A stretch of 64,000 bases of DNA from Xanthomonas sp. XNM01 (GCF_014851915.1 NZ_JACVAP010000001.1:682001-746000), one strand, 5' to 3'; positions 24,404-34,296 are shown, counted from the stretch's first letter. The notes: generated by a model not told the origin, from the sequence alone. Program-made: numbers and translations.

Positions 24404-25304
24404 ATTCAGGGATTGGCAGGCGCCATGCGGCAGTCGACGTGACAGGCGGCACTGCATGGGGCGCGTCCATGCCGATGCAGCGTTCGCGCGACCCGCTCTG
24501 CCGCTGGCAGGCGATGTGGCCAGCGCGCGACGAAGGCGCGATGGAGCGCCGGGCACGGATGCGACGCGCATCGGTGATCGACCAGCCAGGCTCGCCTGCA
24601 GGTGCGGGGTGTCTGGGCCGGCGTGCCTCGGCGTCCTGCCCTGTCGTCATGCCCGAGGATTGTGGACCTCATGGAGGCGGCCGCGACGCCTGGGAGCGGC
24701 GGCATGCGACCGCGACTTCGTTACGTGGCGGCAGATGGCACGACGCGCATGTGGCGGGTCGACGGCGCTCCACGCCGCTGATGTCGACGCCGGTCGCCGT
24801 CCAGGGCGTATCGCCCCCTTTGCCCATGCCGGCAATCCGCGCCTGATCGTCCCGACTGCCAGCAGCGCAACGTCGTGCGTGGTGCGTCCCGGCAGCTCGC
24901 GTCATTACATGACCGGAGGAGGCGCGCGGCGTTGCCGGCATCTCTGGCACCCCAGCGCGGCGATCGCGTCGCGCCCCCTGACCTGCTGCTGCCAGACACG
25001 GACCGCCGCCGCTGGATTGCAACCGCAGCTGCGTCCAGCGGGCGCGGTGCTGCGACGCGTGCGGCCACCGTCACCACGCCCATCTGAAGGCGCATCGGAC
25101 TGGCGGTTTGAAGACGGAGGCGGAGAGCGTGTGCTCCATCGTGGAGCAGCCCGCCATCGTGCAGCGACCTGTCCGGTCGCTGCGAGGGGAACGGATCGCA
25201 GGGGCGCGACCACGCTGCCGAAGAGGCCGAAGCGTGGCCGGTGCACCGGCGCTTCCGGTCGACGGCACGGCGCCCTGGCTGGACGCTGTGCCGCCCACCG
25301 CGCG
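24404..25304. other. About 0.9 kb without recognisable genes
   Basis: Open frames exist on both strands but none has a plausible start signal, domain or composition of a real protein. Two perfect hairpins lie in its left-to-right end: TGCTCCA/TGGAGCA at 25132-25148 and GCAGCGACC/GGTCGCTGC at 25161-25183, about 120-170 bases past the phoH-like stop codon. Neither has a T tract. Confidence 0.5.
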
Positions 25305-26702
25305 TCAGAGCACTTCGGACGCGAAATCGGCCAGGCGCGAGCGCTCGCCGCGACGCAGGGTGATGTGCGCGCTGTGCGGCCAGTTCTTGAACCGGTCGAC
25401 CGCGTAGGTCAGGCCCGAGGTCGTTTCGGTCAGGTACGGGGTGTCGATCTGTTCGACGTTGCCCAGGCAGACGATCTTGGTGCCGGGGCCGGCACGGGTG
25501 ATCAGGGTCTTCATCTGCTTGGGCGTCAGGTTCTGCGCCTCGTCCAGGATCAGGTAGCGGCTGAGGAAGGTGCGGCCGCGCATGAAGTTCATCGAGCGGA
25601 TCTTGATCCGCGAGGCGAGCAGGTCGTTGGTCGCCTGGCGACCCCAGGCGCCGCCTTCCTGGGTGTGGGTCAGCACTTCCAGGTTGTCGGTCAGCGCGCC
25701 CATCCATGGCGTCATCTTTTCCTCCTCGGTGCCGGGCAGGAAGCCGATGTCCTCGCCGACGCTGACCGTGGCGCGGGTCATGATGATCTCGCGGTAGCGC
25801 TGCTGGTCCATCGTCTGCGCCAGGCCGGCGGCCAGCGCCAGCAGGGTCTTGCCGGTGCCGGCCGTGCCGAGCAGGGTGACGAAGTCGATGTCCGGGTCCA
25901 TCAGCGCGTTGAGCGCGAAGTTCTGCTCGCGGTTGCGCGCGCTGATGCCCCAGACCGCGTGCTGGCCGCTGCGGAAGTCGTCGACCAGGGTCAGGGTGGC
26001 GCGGCCGTCCTCGACCTTGACCACGCGCAGCTCGACCTCGTCCTCGCCCGGCAGGTACAGGTACTGGTTCGGGTGCCAGTCCTCGTCGTCGCGCAGCTGC
26101 ACCTCGTAGCTGGTGCGGCCCCGGTCGCTCCAGCTGCGCAGGTCGGCGCCATGCCGCTTCCAGAAGTCCTCGGGCAGCTCGGTCGCGCCGGTGTAGAGCA
26201 GGCTGAAATCGTCGAGCGCGCGATCGTTCTCGTAGTCCTCGGACACGATGCCGGCGATCGCCGCCTTGATCCGCAGGTTGATGTCCTTGGAGACGAACAC
26301 CACCGGCACGTCCGGGGTCTGCTCCTTCAGCGCCAGGATCGCGCCGAGGATCGCGTTGTCCGGGATCACCGCGCCGAAGCTCTTGCCGGCGTCGAAATGG
26401 CTGGTCTGGAAGCGCAGCTTGCCGGCGCTGTGCTTTCCGCGCAGCTGCAGGCCCTGCGGGCGCAGCAGCGGGATGCCGTCGGCCATGTTGTCCAGGCCGG
26501 AGGCCTGCACCAGCTCGTTGAGGAAGCGGCTGACCTGGCGCGCGTTGCGGCTCGCCTCGGAGGTGCCCTTCTTGCCGTTGTCCAGCTCCTCGATCACCTG
26601 CATCGGCAGGTAGACGTCGTGTTCCTCGAACTTGAACAGCGCGGTGGGATCGTGCATCAGCACGTTGGTGTCCAGCACGTAGATGCGCTTGCCTCGGGTC
26701 AT
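25305..26702 (-). CDS. PIN-domain/PhoH-family ATPase (YlaK-like)
   Basis: 465-aa fusion of an N-terminal PIN nuclease-like domain and a C-terminal PhoH ATPase, the PhoH2/YlaK architecture linked to RNA unwinding and cleavage. PIN acidic residues include D11 in VLDTNVLMHDP and the IEELD cluster near 37-41. The PhoH domain has Walker A GTAGTGKT at 279-286 and a Walker B LILDEAQN. AGGAA precedes the ATG. It is the last gene of a minus-strand group with bcp, rraB and gcvR, 169 bases after bcp. Confidence 0.92.
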   Translation of the reverse strand: MTRGKRIYVLDTNVLMHDPTALFKFEEHDVYLPMQVIEELDNGKKGTSEASRNARQVSRFLNELVQASGLDNMADGIPLLRPQGLQLRGKHSAGKLRFQTSHFDAGKSFGAVIPDNAILGAILALKEQTPDVPVVFVSKDINLRIKAAIAGIVSEDYENDRALDDFSLLYTGATELPEDFWKRHGADLRSWSDRGRTSYEVQLRDDEDWHPNQYLYLPGEDEVELRVVKVEDGRATLTLVDDFRSGQHAVWGISARNREQNFALNALMDPDIDFVTLLGTAGTGKTLLALAAGLAQTMDQQRYREIIMTRATVSVGEDIGFLPGTEEEKMTPWMGALTDNLEVLTHTQEGGAWGRQATNDLLASRIKIRSMNFMRGRTFLSRYLILDEAQNLTPKQMKTLITRAGPGTKIVCLGNVEQIDTPYLTETTSGLTYAVDRFKNWPHSAHITLRRGERSRLADFASEVL

Positions 26703-26871
26703 CGTGGCTTCCTGATGGGGGTGAGACGGACAGAGGGGGTGCAGGGTGCGGCGGAGCGGGCCGCGATCGGGCGGCCTGTGGCGGGGAGGAGCGAAGTGGC
26801 CGGCATCCGCGCACGGACGAACCGCCGCGGCCTGCGGGGCAGGGCGGCGGTCGGCGTGGTGGAGGCGGTCG

Positions 26872-27351
26872 TCACTGGGTGCGGGCGGCGTTCAATGCGT
26901 CGAGCACGGCCTGCGCGTGGCCGGGGACCTTCACCTTGCGCCAGCTCTGCGCGACGCGGCCGTGAGGATCGATCAGGAAGGTGCTGCGCTCGATGCCGAG
27001 CACCGTGCGCCCGTACATGTTCTTCTCGCGGATCACGTCGAAGGCGCGGCACAGGGCCTCGTCGCCATCGCTGACCAGCGCGAACGCGAACCCCTGCTTG
27101 GCGCAGAAGTTGTCGTGCGACTTCACCGAGTCGCGCGACACGCCGAAGACCTCGGCGCCGGCGGCTTGGAACTGCGGCAGCAGCGCGTTGAATTCCAGGC
27201 CCTCGGTGGTGCAGCCGGGCGTGGAATCCTTCGGGTAGAAGTACAGCACCAGCCAGTGGCCGGCATGGGCGCGCAGCGTGGTGGTCCGGCCGCCGGACAG
27301 CGCCAGCGGCAGGTCGAGCGGGGCAGCGGGCAGGGGAGCGGTCTCAGTCAT
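26872..27351 (-). CDS. bcp: Peroxiredoxin, Bcp/PrxQ type
   Basis: 159-aa thiol peroxidase that removes H2O2 and organic hydroperoxides. The peroxidatic Cys is in YPKDSTPGCTTEG. The resolving Cys found five residues later in E. coli BCP is absent, while a Cys in SHDNFCAKQG is present as in many PrxQ proteins. The start at 27351 overlaps the rraB gene end by eight bases, indicating coupling. An in-frame upstream ATG (27390) would extend deeper into rraB and is less likely. Confidence 0.93.
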   Translation of the reverse strand: MTETAPLPAAPLDLPLALSGGRTTTLRAHAGHWLVLYFYPKDSTPGCTTEGLEFNALLPQFQAAGAEVFGVSRDSVKSHDNFCAKQGFAFALVSDGDEALCRAFDVIREKNMYGRTVLGIERSTFLIDPHGRVAQSWRKVKVPGHAQAVLDALNAARTQ

Positions 27352-27736
27352 CGGTCTCGTCGGTCTCGGGATCGGTCGCCGGGCCGACATCCATGCCGTC
27401 GTAGGCGGCGACCTCGAAGGTCCTGGCCAGCGCCTCGAAGCTGCGGTTGCGCAGCTCCAGCGACCAGGTGGTGTGGGCCTCGATCCGCTCCACGTGCAGG
27501 AAGTACATCGCCTCGTCGCCGGCGTCCAGGGTCACCGCGCTGCCGTCGGACTCGATGGTGAAGATGTCGACCTGGCGGTAGCCGTCCTGCACCAGATGGT
27601 CGCCCAGGCGCTTGAGCCTGTGCGGGTCGGGGTCGGCGAAGAAGTAGCCCCAGCGCATGGGGCCGTCGATGTTCCAGTCGGTCTGGTCGCGGATGTCGGC
27701 GAACATCTGGTCCACGGAGGACATGTCGATGGCCAT
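27344..27736 (-). CDS. rraB: Ribonuclease E inhibitor RraB-family protein
   Basis: 130-aa acidic protein with the RraB core (MRWGYFFADPDPHRLKRLGDHL and DGYRQVDIF, then AMYFLHVERIEAHT). RraB binds RNase E and modulates degradosome activity in E. coli. GGAGG lies five bases before the ATG. It is placed between gcvR (14-base gap) and bcp (overlap), so the three are probably one operon. Confidence 0.8.
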   Translation of the reverse strand: MAIDMSSVDQMFADIRDQTDWNIDGPMRWGYFFADPDPHRLKRLGDHLVQDGYRQVDIFTIESDGSAVTLDAGDEAMYFLHVERIEAHTTWSLELRNRSFEALARTFEVAAYDGMDVGPATDPETDETDD

Positions 27737-27750
27737 CGGTACCTCCGTCT

Positions 27751-28326
27751 TCAGAACTTCATCGGATCCATGATCGCGTCGAGGTTCAGGTGGTCGCAGA
27801 ACTCGAGGAAGTCGTCGCGCAGTGCGGCGATGTGCATGTTGGCCGGCACGCCGATGGTGACCTGGGCCGAGAACATCTCCGCACCGGTCTGCATCGCGCG
27901 GTAGCGCGTGCTCTGCAGGTTCTCGATGGTGATGCCCTGGCGGTCGAAGAAGTCGGCCAGCTGGAACAGGATGCCCGGCTTGTCGGCGGCGATGACCTCG
28001 ACGATGTAGGGCAGCAGGTTGGACTGGCTCTGCTTGGCGCCGGTGCGGTACCAGTTCAGCTTCAGGCCGTCCTCGCGCTCAAGCCGGCCCAGCATCGCTT
28101 CCAGCTTGGCCACCGCGTCCCAGGACCCCATCGCCAGCGCCGTCATCGACACGTCGCGGCCGACCGTGGCCAGCCGCGAGTCGACCAGATTGCAGCCGCT
28201 GTCTGCGATGCGCCGCGTCACCGCCAGCAGCGGCGACTCCGGATGCGTCGTATAGGCGTTGATCAGGAGGTGGTTTTCGTTCGGCGAAGGCCGGGACTGG
28301 GCGTCGGTCAAGGGAGCTTCCGGCAT
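27751..28326 (-). CDS. gcvR: ACT-domain protein, GcvR-like
   Basis: 191-aa cytosolic protein with two ACT domains (about residues 18-95 and 105-185). It resembles GcvR, the glycine-responsive antagonist of the GcvA activator of glycine cleavage. Motifs include LLINAYTTHPESPLLAVTRRIAD and YIVEVIAADKPGILFQLADFF. It is divergent from dapA across 144 bases containing a long inverted repeat. No gcvA or gcv genes are in the window, so the role as GcvR is by family only. Confidence 0.82.
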   Translation of the reverse strand: MPEAPLTDAQSRPSPNENHLLINAYTTHPESPLLAVTRRIADSGCNLVDSRLATVGRDVSMTALAMGSWDAVAKLEAMLGRLEREDGLKLNWYRTGAKQSQSNLLPYIVEVIAADKPGILFQLADFFDRQGITIENLQSTRYRAMQTGAEMFSAQVTIGVPANMHIAALRDDFLEFCDHLNLDAIMDPMKF

Positions 28327-28374
28327 TGCGAGAGACTGAATGGCAGGCGGGCAAAGCCCACCGCTGCCGCGCAG

Positions 28375-28407
28375 CATACTTGCCCGTGCTTTCGGGCCGC
28401 AAGTATG
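28375..28407. promoter_or_regulatory. Inverted repeat between gcvR and dapA
   Basis: CATACTTGC and GCAAGTATG form perfect 9-bp arms around 15 bases, and the inner CCG/CGG can extend the stem. It sits in the divergent promoter region, 49 bases from the gcvR start and 64 from the dapA start. It could be an operator or an RNA hairpin in either leader. Confidence 0.45.
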
Positions 28408-28470
28408 ATCGGGCGTCCCAGAAACCGGTCCGCGCCAGCCGCGGAGACCGCATAACCAGAGCGATCCGCT

Positions 28471-29379
28471 TTGCATCCGTCCGGCCTGATCACCGCACTC
28501 GCCACGCCGTTCGACGAGGCCGGCGACATCGACCTGAGCGCCTGGCGCCAGCTGCTGGAACGGCAGCTGGCCGCGGGCGTGCAGGGCGTGGTGGTGGCCG
28601 GCTCGACCGGCGAGGCGGCGATGCTGGACGACGCCGAGTACGAGCGTCTGCTGCGTGCCGCGGTGGATCTGGTCGCCGGACGCATCCCGGTCTGGGCCGG
28701 TACCGGCCTGTCCGGGACCGCACGCACCATCGCCCAGACCCGGCGGGCGGCCGAGGCCGGCGCCGATGCGGCGCTGGTGGTCACCCCGCCTTATGTCCGT
28801 CCCACCCAGGACGGCCTGCTGGCCCATTACCGGGCCGTGGCCGACCAGGGCGGGCTGCCGGTCGTGCTGTACAACGTGACCGGCCGGACCAGCTGCGACC
28901 TGCTGCCTGCGACCGTGGCGTCCCTGGCCGCGCATCCGCGGATCGTCGGCATCAAGGAGGCCAGCACCGCGCCCGAGCGGATGGCCGCGCTGCTGGCCCT
29001 GCGTGGCGAAGGCTTCGCGGTGCTCGGCGGCGATGACGCGACCGCGGCCCGGGCGATGCTGGCCGGCGCCGACGGCCTGGTCTCGGTCGGTGCCAACGCC
29101 GCCCCGGCCGCCTATCGCCGCCTCTGCGACCTGGCCCGCGGCGGACAGGCCGAGGCGGTCGCGCACTGGGATGCCGCGCTGGCGCCGTTGCATGCATTCT
29201 GCGGCGTCGAGCCCAACCCGATCCCGGTCAAGGCGCTGCTGCAGCAGCAGGGCATCGGCCAGGGGCTGCGCCTGCCGCTGCTGCCGCTGTCGGCCCATCA
29301 TCATGGCGAGAGCGTGCGCATGTGCGCGCTGGCCGTCGAACTCGAAGCACTCTGCGGCCACGAACGGCTCGCGGCCTGA
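28471..29379 (+). CDS. dapA: 4-hydroxy-tetrahydrodipicolinate synthase
   Basis: 302-aa class I aldolase of lysine/diaminopimelate synthesis that condenses pyruvate with aspartate semialdehyde. It begins [15 protein letters not shown], has [12 protein letters not shown], the catalytic Tyr in [10 protein letters not shown] and the Schiff-base Lys in VGIKEAS. The only start fitting family length is TTG at 28471. The bamC-like lipoprotein gene follows after 32 bases, the dapA-bamC order also seen in E. coli. Confidence 0.95.
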   Translation: MHPSGLITALATPFDEAGDIDLSAWRQLLERQLAAGVQGVVVAGSTGEAAMLDDAEYERLLRAAVDLVAGRIPVWAGTGLSGTARTIAQTRRAAEAGADAALVVTPPYVRPTQDGLLAHYRAVADQGGLPVVLYNVTGRTSCDLLPATVASLAAHPRIVGIKEASTAPERMAALLALRGEGFAVLGGDDATAARAMLAGADGLVSVGANAAPAAYRRLCDLARGGQAEAVAHWDAALAPLHAFCGVEPNPIPVKALLQQQGIGQGLRLPLLPLSAHHHGESVRMCALAVELEALCGHERLAA

Positions 29380-29411
29380 TCCACACACCTACCGAATCCG
29401 GAGATTTGCCG

Positions 29412-29927
29412 ATGTCCCTGTCCTCCCGCGCACCCCGCGCCATCGCGACCCTCGTGCTCGCCACCACCGTGGTCGCCGCGCTCGGTGGCTGTTCGTGGTT
29501 CCGCAAGGGCCCGAAGGGCGATTACGCGCTCGAGCAGCAGGCGCGCCCGCTGGAAGTGCCGCCGGATCTGAACCTGCCCGACACCACCGGCGCGATGCCG
29601 CTGCCGCAGGCCGGCGCCCAGGCGCCGCAGGTCGGCGCGGCGCCGGCTGCATCGCCGAGCGGATTCACCGTGGCCGGCACCCGCGACGCGGTGTTCGCCC
29701 AGGTCGGCGAGGCGCTGGAAGCGGTCGACGGCGTGGAGATCGCCAGCCGCGCCCAGCTGCTGGGCAGCTACGACGTGGCCTACGAAGGCAGCAACTTCCT
29801 GGTCCGCGTGACCGCCGTCGAGAGTGGCGTCTATGTGGCCGCGGTCGACCCGCGCGGCCTGCCGGCCACCGGCGCCGCACCGGTCAAGCTGATCGCCGCG
29901 TTGCAGGCCGCGCTGGCCAGCCGCTGA
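29412..29927 (+). CDS. bamC: Short BamC/NlpB-like outer membrane lipoprotein
   Basis: 171-aa lipoprotein; the lipobox is ALGGC (Cys about residue 27), and no Asp follows it, consistent with outer-membrane sorting. After the Cys the sequence DYALEQQARPLEVPPDLNLP matches the conserved unstructured BamC region that binds BamD. One C-terminal domain of about 90 residues follows, whereas E. coli BamC (344 aa) has two helix-grip domains. Position directly after dapA supports the assignment. Confidence 0.78.
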   Translation: MSLSSRAPRAIATLVLATTVVAALGGCSWFRKGPKGDYALEQQARPLEVPPDLNLPDTTGAMPLPQAGAQAPQVGAAPAASPSGFTVAGTRDAVFAQVGEALEAVDGVEIASRAQLLGSYDVAYEGSNFLVRVTAVESGVYVAAVDPRGLPATGAAPVKLIAALQAALASR

Positions 29928-29954
29928 GGTCGATCCATCGCATGTGTGCTTGAA

Positions 29955-29980
29955 GAAGGCGCCCGCAGGGGCGCCTTCTT
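29955..29980 (+). terminator. Terminator of dapA-bamC
   Basis: GAAGGCGCC pairs with GGCGCCTTC around CGCAGG, followed by TT, 27 bases after the bamC stop codon. Confidence 0.75.
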
Positions 29981-30094
29981 CGTTCGTCCCGACGGACCAG
30001 GCGGTTCCGGCAACGCGGCGACACGGGCGGGGCTGGCGGCTGCCGTGCGGCTGGGGCCCCGGCTCCAGCCAGCCTGGACGACCTTCCGGACACG

Positions 30095-30118
30095 AAAAAG
30101 GCGCCGATCGGCGCCTTT
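30095..30118 (-). terminator. Terminator of fdxA
   Basis: AAAGGCGCC-GATC-GGCGCCTTT is a perfect palindrome. On the minus strand it is followed by a five-T tract, 27 bases past the fdxA stop codon. Confidence 0.85.
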
Positions 30119-30144
30119 CGTTCGTCGGTCGACGCGGGCCCGCG

Positions 30145-30468
30145 TCAGCGCTGCAGGAAGGGCAGCTTGTCCGGCTTGCCGTCCCACTCGGCGGCGTCCG
30201 GCAGCGGCTCCTGGCGCACGGTGATCACCGGCCAGTCCCGCGACAGCTCGGCATTCAACGCGACGAACTGTTCCTGTCCGGCCGGCACGTCGTCCTCGGG
30301 GAAGATCGCGTTGGCGGGGCACTCGGGTTCGCACAGGGTGCAGTCGATGCACTCGTCCGGGTCGATCACCAGGAAGTTCGGCCCTTCGTGGAAACAGTCG
30401 ACCGGGCACACCTCGACACAGTCGGTGTACTTGCACTTGATGCAGTTCTCGGTGACGACGAAGGGCAT
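30145..30468 (-). CDS. fdxA: 7Fe ferredoxin FdxA
   Basis: 107-aa electron carrier with one [3Fe-4S] and one [4Fe-4S] cluster. Cysteines C9, C17 and C50 would ligate the 3Fe cluster and C21, C40, C43 and C46 the 4Fe cluster ([13 protein letters not shown]). The additional C12 and C25 are also typical of this Azotobacter-type family. The C-terminal extension after residue 57 is characteristic. It is a single gene with its own terminator. Confidence 0.95.
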   Translation of the reverse strand: MPFVVTENCIKCKYTDCVEVCPVDCFHEGPNFLVIDPDECIDCTLCEPECPANAIFPEDDVPAGQEQFVALNAELSRDWPVITVRQEPLPDAAEWDGKPDKLPFLQR

Positions 30469-30702
30469 GGATGGTTCCGTGGGACCGCGACAACAGGGCC
30501 GGTATTCTAATCCCTGCGACCGGCGCGCGTCGCTGTTGCGACGCATGCGCAGATTGTCCCAGGGCGACGACGCCGGCCGATGGGACGGCTCCGGTGGTGA
30601 TGCGGCAAGGCGGCGCGCGGTATCGCCGACGCCATGCGCGTGCGGGCCGCCCGCGCCCGGTGATCGTTGGCATGCGCGGGTACCAGCCGCGGACCGCCGG
30701 GC

Positions 30703-31599
30703 TCAGCCCAGGCCGCGGGCCCGCGCGAGCGCCTGCAGGCCATGGGCGGCCAGGTCCTCGTGGTGCCGCCGGGTCTGGACCTGGCGCCAGGCCAGCGCGT
30801 GCGCGTAGCGCCCGAGCAGGGCGTCGCCGCCGAGCAGGTGGACCGTCCCGCGCGCGTCGGACAGCGCATGCGCCAGCTCATGGCCGATCAGCAGCCCGGA
30901 CAGGTAGGACGGGAGTGCGTCGGCGGCGAAACGGTCGAACAGCGCTGCGGTGCGCACCCCGAACAGCTGATGCGCCAGCCCGTCCTGCGCGTGGCCGCGT
31001 TCCAGCCCCGCCTCGAACGCGCCGGCATCGACGCGGCCGTCGTGCGCGGGCATCGTGCGGCCCAGGATGCTGTGGCCGCGCAGCAGCGCATACAGTTCGC
31101 CGGTCATCGCGGTGGCGACCTCGACGATGCGGCCATCGCGGACCCGCACCCATTTGCTGTGCGTGCCGGGCAGACAGACCTGGTGTTCGCCACCGTCCAG
31201 GTGGGCGAGCAGGCCGGCGATCTGGGTTTCCTCGCCGCGCATGACGTCGCTGGCGGCGCGGCCATGGTCGGCCACGCCCGGTGCGCACCACAGACGGCGT
31301 CCGCCGAGCGCGGCATCGGCGGTGTCCACGTCCAGCGGCACCAGCGCGGCGGCCAGTGCGTCCAGGCCGGCCGGGCAGTCCGCGTAGGGAACTTCCTGCC
31401 AGCCACCGCGGGCGCCGACCATGCCGCACATCAGCACCAGCGGGTCGTCCCAGTCGTGCAGGTGCGCGGCCAGCACCGCGCCGAAGCGGCCGGCGCAGGC
31501 CAGTGCGCCCTCTGCACTGCGGCGCTGGTCGACGATGGTGCCGGCGGCGTCGAGCCGGTACAGGCGCAGGCTGCTGCCGCCCCAGTCGACCGCGATCAC
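30703..31599 (-). CDS. dgoK: 2-dehydro-3-deoxygalactonokinase
   Basis: 298-aa sugar-acid kinase that phosphorylates 2-keto-3-deoxygalactonate. The N-terminal phosphate-binding motif is VDWGGSSLRLYRLD, and LPGTHSKWVRV is the family's second motif. The GTG start overlaps the stop of the lactonase gene (GTGA), the last coupling in a five-gene operon. It performs the fourth step of the De Ley-Doudoroff route between DgoD and DgoA. Confidence 0.92.
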   Translation of the reverse strand: MIAVDWGGSSLRLYRLDAAGTIVDQRRSAEGALACAGRFGAVLAAHLHDWDDPLVLMCGMVGARGGWQEVPYADCPAGLDALAAALVPLDVDTADAALGGRRLWCAPGVADHGRAASDVMRGEETQIAGLLAHLDGGEHQVCLPGTHSKWVRVRDGRIVEVATAMTGELYALLRGHSILGRTMPAHDGRVDAGAFEAGLERGHAQDGLAHQLFGVRTAALFDRFAADALPSYLSGLLIGHELAHALSDARGTVHLLGGDALLGRYAHALAWRQVQTRRHHEDLAAHGLQALARARGLG

Positions 31600-32528
31600 G
31601 TGAGCTGGACCCGGCTTTCCGGCAGCCCGGCCGGCCCGTCCAGCGGCGCGGCGAACAGGCTGCCGGACTCCGGCGCACGTTCCAGCGCGTCCTGGTCCAG
31701 GCCCAGACGCGAGCTGATCACGTACAGCGTGTCCAGCGCCGCTCCGCCGATCGCGCAGCACGACGGCTGCGGCACCGGCACCGGCACGATCCGGTCCACC
31801 TGGCCCTGGGGCGTGTAGCGGACCACGCGCGCCGCGCCCCATTGCGCGTTCCACAGGTTGCCGTGCGCATCGATGATCGAGCCGTCCGGTTCGGCGCCTG
31901 CAACCTCGGCGAACGGCCGCGGTGCGGACACGGCCGCGCTGCCGGCGTCGTAGTCGCAGCACTGGATCGTCGCCTGCAGCGAATCGCAGAAGTACAGCGT
32001 ACCTCCATCGGGCGAGAAGCAGATCGAGTTGGGGATGGTCGCGCCCGGCAGCGCCAGCGCGCGCAGTCCATGCCGGGCCGAGTACTGGTAGAAGCGGCCA
32101 TCCGGCGCCCGCGACGGATGCTCGTTCATGGTCCCGAACACGAAGTTGCCGCCGCGGTCGGCGCGGCCGTCGTTGCTGCGCGTATGCGGGTTTTCCGGTT
32201 CGATCCGGGCCAGGTGGCGCAAGGGCAGCGGGACCAGCGGGTCGGCCAGCGCCGCGTCCAGGTCGGCCAGGTGGATGTCCTTGGCCAGTACCACCAGCAG
32301 CGCGCCGGTGTCGGTCAGGCCGATGCAGCCGGGGCGGTCCGGCAGCGCCCAGTTGCGGGTGGTGCCGTTGGCCGGGACATGCATCCACAGGCGCAGGCCG
32401 GCGATGTCGATCCACAGCAGGGCGGCGCGGCGGTCGCACCAGAGCACGCCCTCGCCATGCGCGCAGCGCGAGGGAACGGAGAGGGCGGCGGTGGGCAGCA
32501 GCACGGGCATCGCCTGCGTTTCTACCAT
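31596..32528 (-). CDS. SMP-30/gluconolactonase-family lactonase
   Basis: 310-aa six-bladed beta-propeller. The metal-binding Glu is in CAHGEGVLW, the central Asn/Asp ligands fall in [19 protein letters not shown] and [18 protein letters not shown]. In this operon the likely substrate is a galactonolactone, hydrolysed to galactonate. The ATG at 32528 overlaps the dgoD stop region (ATGGTAG); ATG 32510 is an alternative. It contains no signal peptide and is cytosolic. Confidence 0.85.
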   Translation of the reverse strand: MVETQAMPVLLPTAALSVPSRCAHGEGVLWCDRRAALLWIDIAGLRLWMHVPANGTTRNWALPDRPGCIGLTDTGALLVVLAKDIHLADLDAALADPLVPLPLRHLARIEPENPHTRSNDGRADRGGNFVFGTMNEHPSRAPDGRFYQYSARHGLRALALPGATIPNSICFSPDGGTLYFCDSLQATIQCCDYDAGSAAVSAPRPFAEVAGAEPDGSIIDAHGNLWNAQWGAARVVRYTPQGQVDRIVPVPVPQPSCCAIGGAALDTLYVISSRLGLDQDALERAPESGSLFAAPLDGPAGLPESRVQLT

Positions 32529-33670
32529 TCGGCGACGCTGCCGTCCGCATGCCGCCAGACCGGGTTGCGCCAGTCCGGCGGATTCTCGTTGGCCGCGCGC
32601 AGGCGTTCCTCGTCGATCTCCACGCCCAGGCCGGGGCCGGGCAGGGCCGCGATGTCGCCATCGACGCAGGTGAAATCGTCCTTGTTGAGCACGTAGTCGA
32701 GCAGGTCGGCGCCCTGGTTGTAGTGGATGCCGATGCTCTGCTCCTGCAACACCGCGTTGTGCGACACGAAGTCCACCTGCAGGCAGGCGGCCAGCGCCAC
32801 CGGGCCCAGCGGGCAGTGCGGCGCCAGCGCCACGTCGTAGGCTTCGGCCATCGATGCGATCTTCAGGCACTCGGTGATGCCGCCGGCATGCGACAGGTCG
32901 GGCTGCAGCATCGACAGGCCGCCGGCGGCCAGCACGTGCTTGAACTCGAAGCGCGAATACATGCGTTCGCCGGCCGCCAGCGGGATCGGGCTGGCCGCGG
33001 CCAGGCGCGGGTAGTACTCGGCCTGTTCGGGCAGCACCGGTTCCTCGACGAACAGCGGTTTGAACGGCTCCAGCTCGCGCAGCAGCACCCGCGCCATCGG
33101 CGCGCCGACCCGGCCGTGGAAGTCGATGCCGAAGTCCACGCTGTCGCCCAGCGCTTCGCGGATCGCGGCGACCTTGGCCACCGCGGCGTCGACCGCGCGC
33201 GGGCTGTCGACCAGGCGCATCTCTTCGGTGCCGTTGAACTTGAAGGTATCGAAGCCCAGCGCCTGGTAGCCGCGGATCTGGGCGACGATCTCGGCCGGCC
33301 GGTCGCCGCCGACCCAGCGGTAGGTCTTCATCCGGTCGCGGACCAGGCCGCCGAGCAGCTGGTAGACCGGCACGCCCAGGTCCTTGCCCTTGATGTCCCA
33401 CAGCGCCTGGTCGATGCCGGCGATGGCGCTCATCAGGATCGCGCCGCCGCGGTAGAAACCGGCGCGGTACAGGGTCTGCCACAGGTCGTTGATCCGGCGC
33501 GGATCGCGGCCGACCAGGTAGTCGGCCAGTTCGTGCACGGCCGCTTCGACCGAACGCGCGCGGCCTTCGATCACCGGCTCGCCCCAGCCGGCGATGCCGG
33601 CGTCGGTCTCGACCTTGAGGAAGAGCCAGCGCGGCGCGGCGTGGAAGGTGGTCAGGCGGGTGATCTTCAT
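32522..33670 (-). CDS. dgoD: D-galactonate dehydratase
   Basis: 382-aa enolase-superfamily enzyme that converts galactonate to 2-keto-3-deoxygalactonate. Metal ligands D183, E209 and E235 and the acid/base histidines H185 and H285 are at the numbers known for E. coli DgoD. It starts [21 protein letters not shown]. The start codon overlaps the dgoA stop (ATGA). The near-exact residue match makes galactonate specificity more secure than for most superfamily members. Confidence 0.95.
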   Translation of the reverse strand: MKITRLTTFHAAPRWLFLKVETDAGIAGWGEPVIEGRARSVEAAVHELADYLVGRDPRRINDLWQTLYRAGFYRGGAILMSAIAGIDQALWDIKGKDLGVPVYQLLGGLVRDRMKTYRWVGGDRPAEIVAQIRGYQALGFDTFKFNGTEEMRLVDSPRAVDAAVAKVAAIREALGDSVDFGIDFHGRVGAPMARVLLRELEPFKPLFVEEPVLPEQAEYYPRLAAASPIPLAAGERMYSRFEFKHVLAAGGLSMLQPDLSHAGGITECLKIASMAEAYDVALAPHCPLGPVALAACLQVDFVSHNAVLQEQSIGIHYNQGADLLDYVLNKDDFTCVDGDIAALPGPGLGVEIDEERLRAANENPPDWRNPVWRHADGSVAEW

Positions 33671-34296
33671 GCGGCGTGGTCCATGAGGGCCTGCCGGAAC
33701 GCCAGCGCGGCTTCGCGCGTGCGTTCGACCGGCTGGCCGGGTCTGTAGAGTTCGCCGCCGATGCCGGCGCCTGCGGCGCCGCTGGAGAGGTAGTCGGCGA
33801 GCGTGACCGGAGTGATGCCACCGACGACGAACACGGGCACCTCCGCCGGCAGGACCGCGCGCAGCGCGCGCAGGTGTCCCGGGCCGTAGCTGGAGGCGGG
33901 GAAGAGCTTGAGCATCTGCGCACCGGCATCGAGCGCGTCGAAGGCCTCGCTGGCGGTGGCGAAGCCGGCCACCACCTGCAGGCCGGCCGCGACCGCATGC
34001 CGGATCAGCGCCGGGCGTGTGTTCGGGGTGACGATGAAGCGCGCGCCCAGGCCGTGCAGTGCATCGACGTCCTGTTCGCGCAGCACGGTGCCGCCGCCGA
34101 TCCAGGCGCTGGCGCCGTGGTCGCGGGTGAGCGCGCCGATGCTGGCCTGCCAGTCGGGCGAGTTCAGCGGCACCTCGACCGCGTCGTAACCGGTCTCCAG
34201 CAGCGCACGCACGTGGGCGTCGGCATCCGCCGGACCGATGCCGCGCAGGATCGCGATCAGGGGCAGGCGGAAGGGAGGGTGCGGGGCGTCAGTCAT
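33667..34296 (-). CDS. dgoA: 2-dehydro-3-deoxy-6-phosphogalactonate aldolase
   Basis: 209-aa class I KDPGal/KDPG aldolase giving pyruvate and glyceraldehyde-3-phosphate. LIAILRGI opens the barrel, E41 in AVEVPLNSP is the general base, and K130 in MLKLFPAS forms the Schiff base. ATG 34296 lies inside the end of the SDR gene (8-base overlap), and the gene end overlaps dgoD. KDPG aldolase (Eda) is related, but the dgo context favours DgoA. Confidence 0.93.
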   Translation of the reverse strand: MTDAPHPPFRLPLIAILRGIGPADADAHVRALLETGYDAVEVPLNSPDWQASIGALTRDHGASAWIGGGTVLREQDVDALHGLGARFIVTPNTRPALIRHAVAAGLQVVAGFATASEAFDALDAGAQMLKLFPASSYGPGHLRALRAVLPAEVPVFVVGGITPVTLADYLSSGAAGAGIGGELYRPGQPVERTREAALAFRQALMDHAA

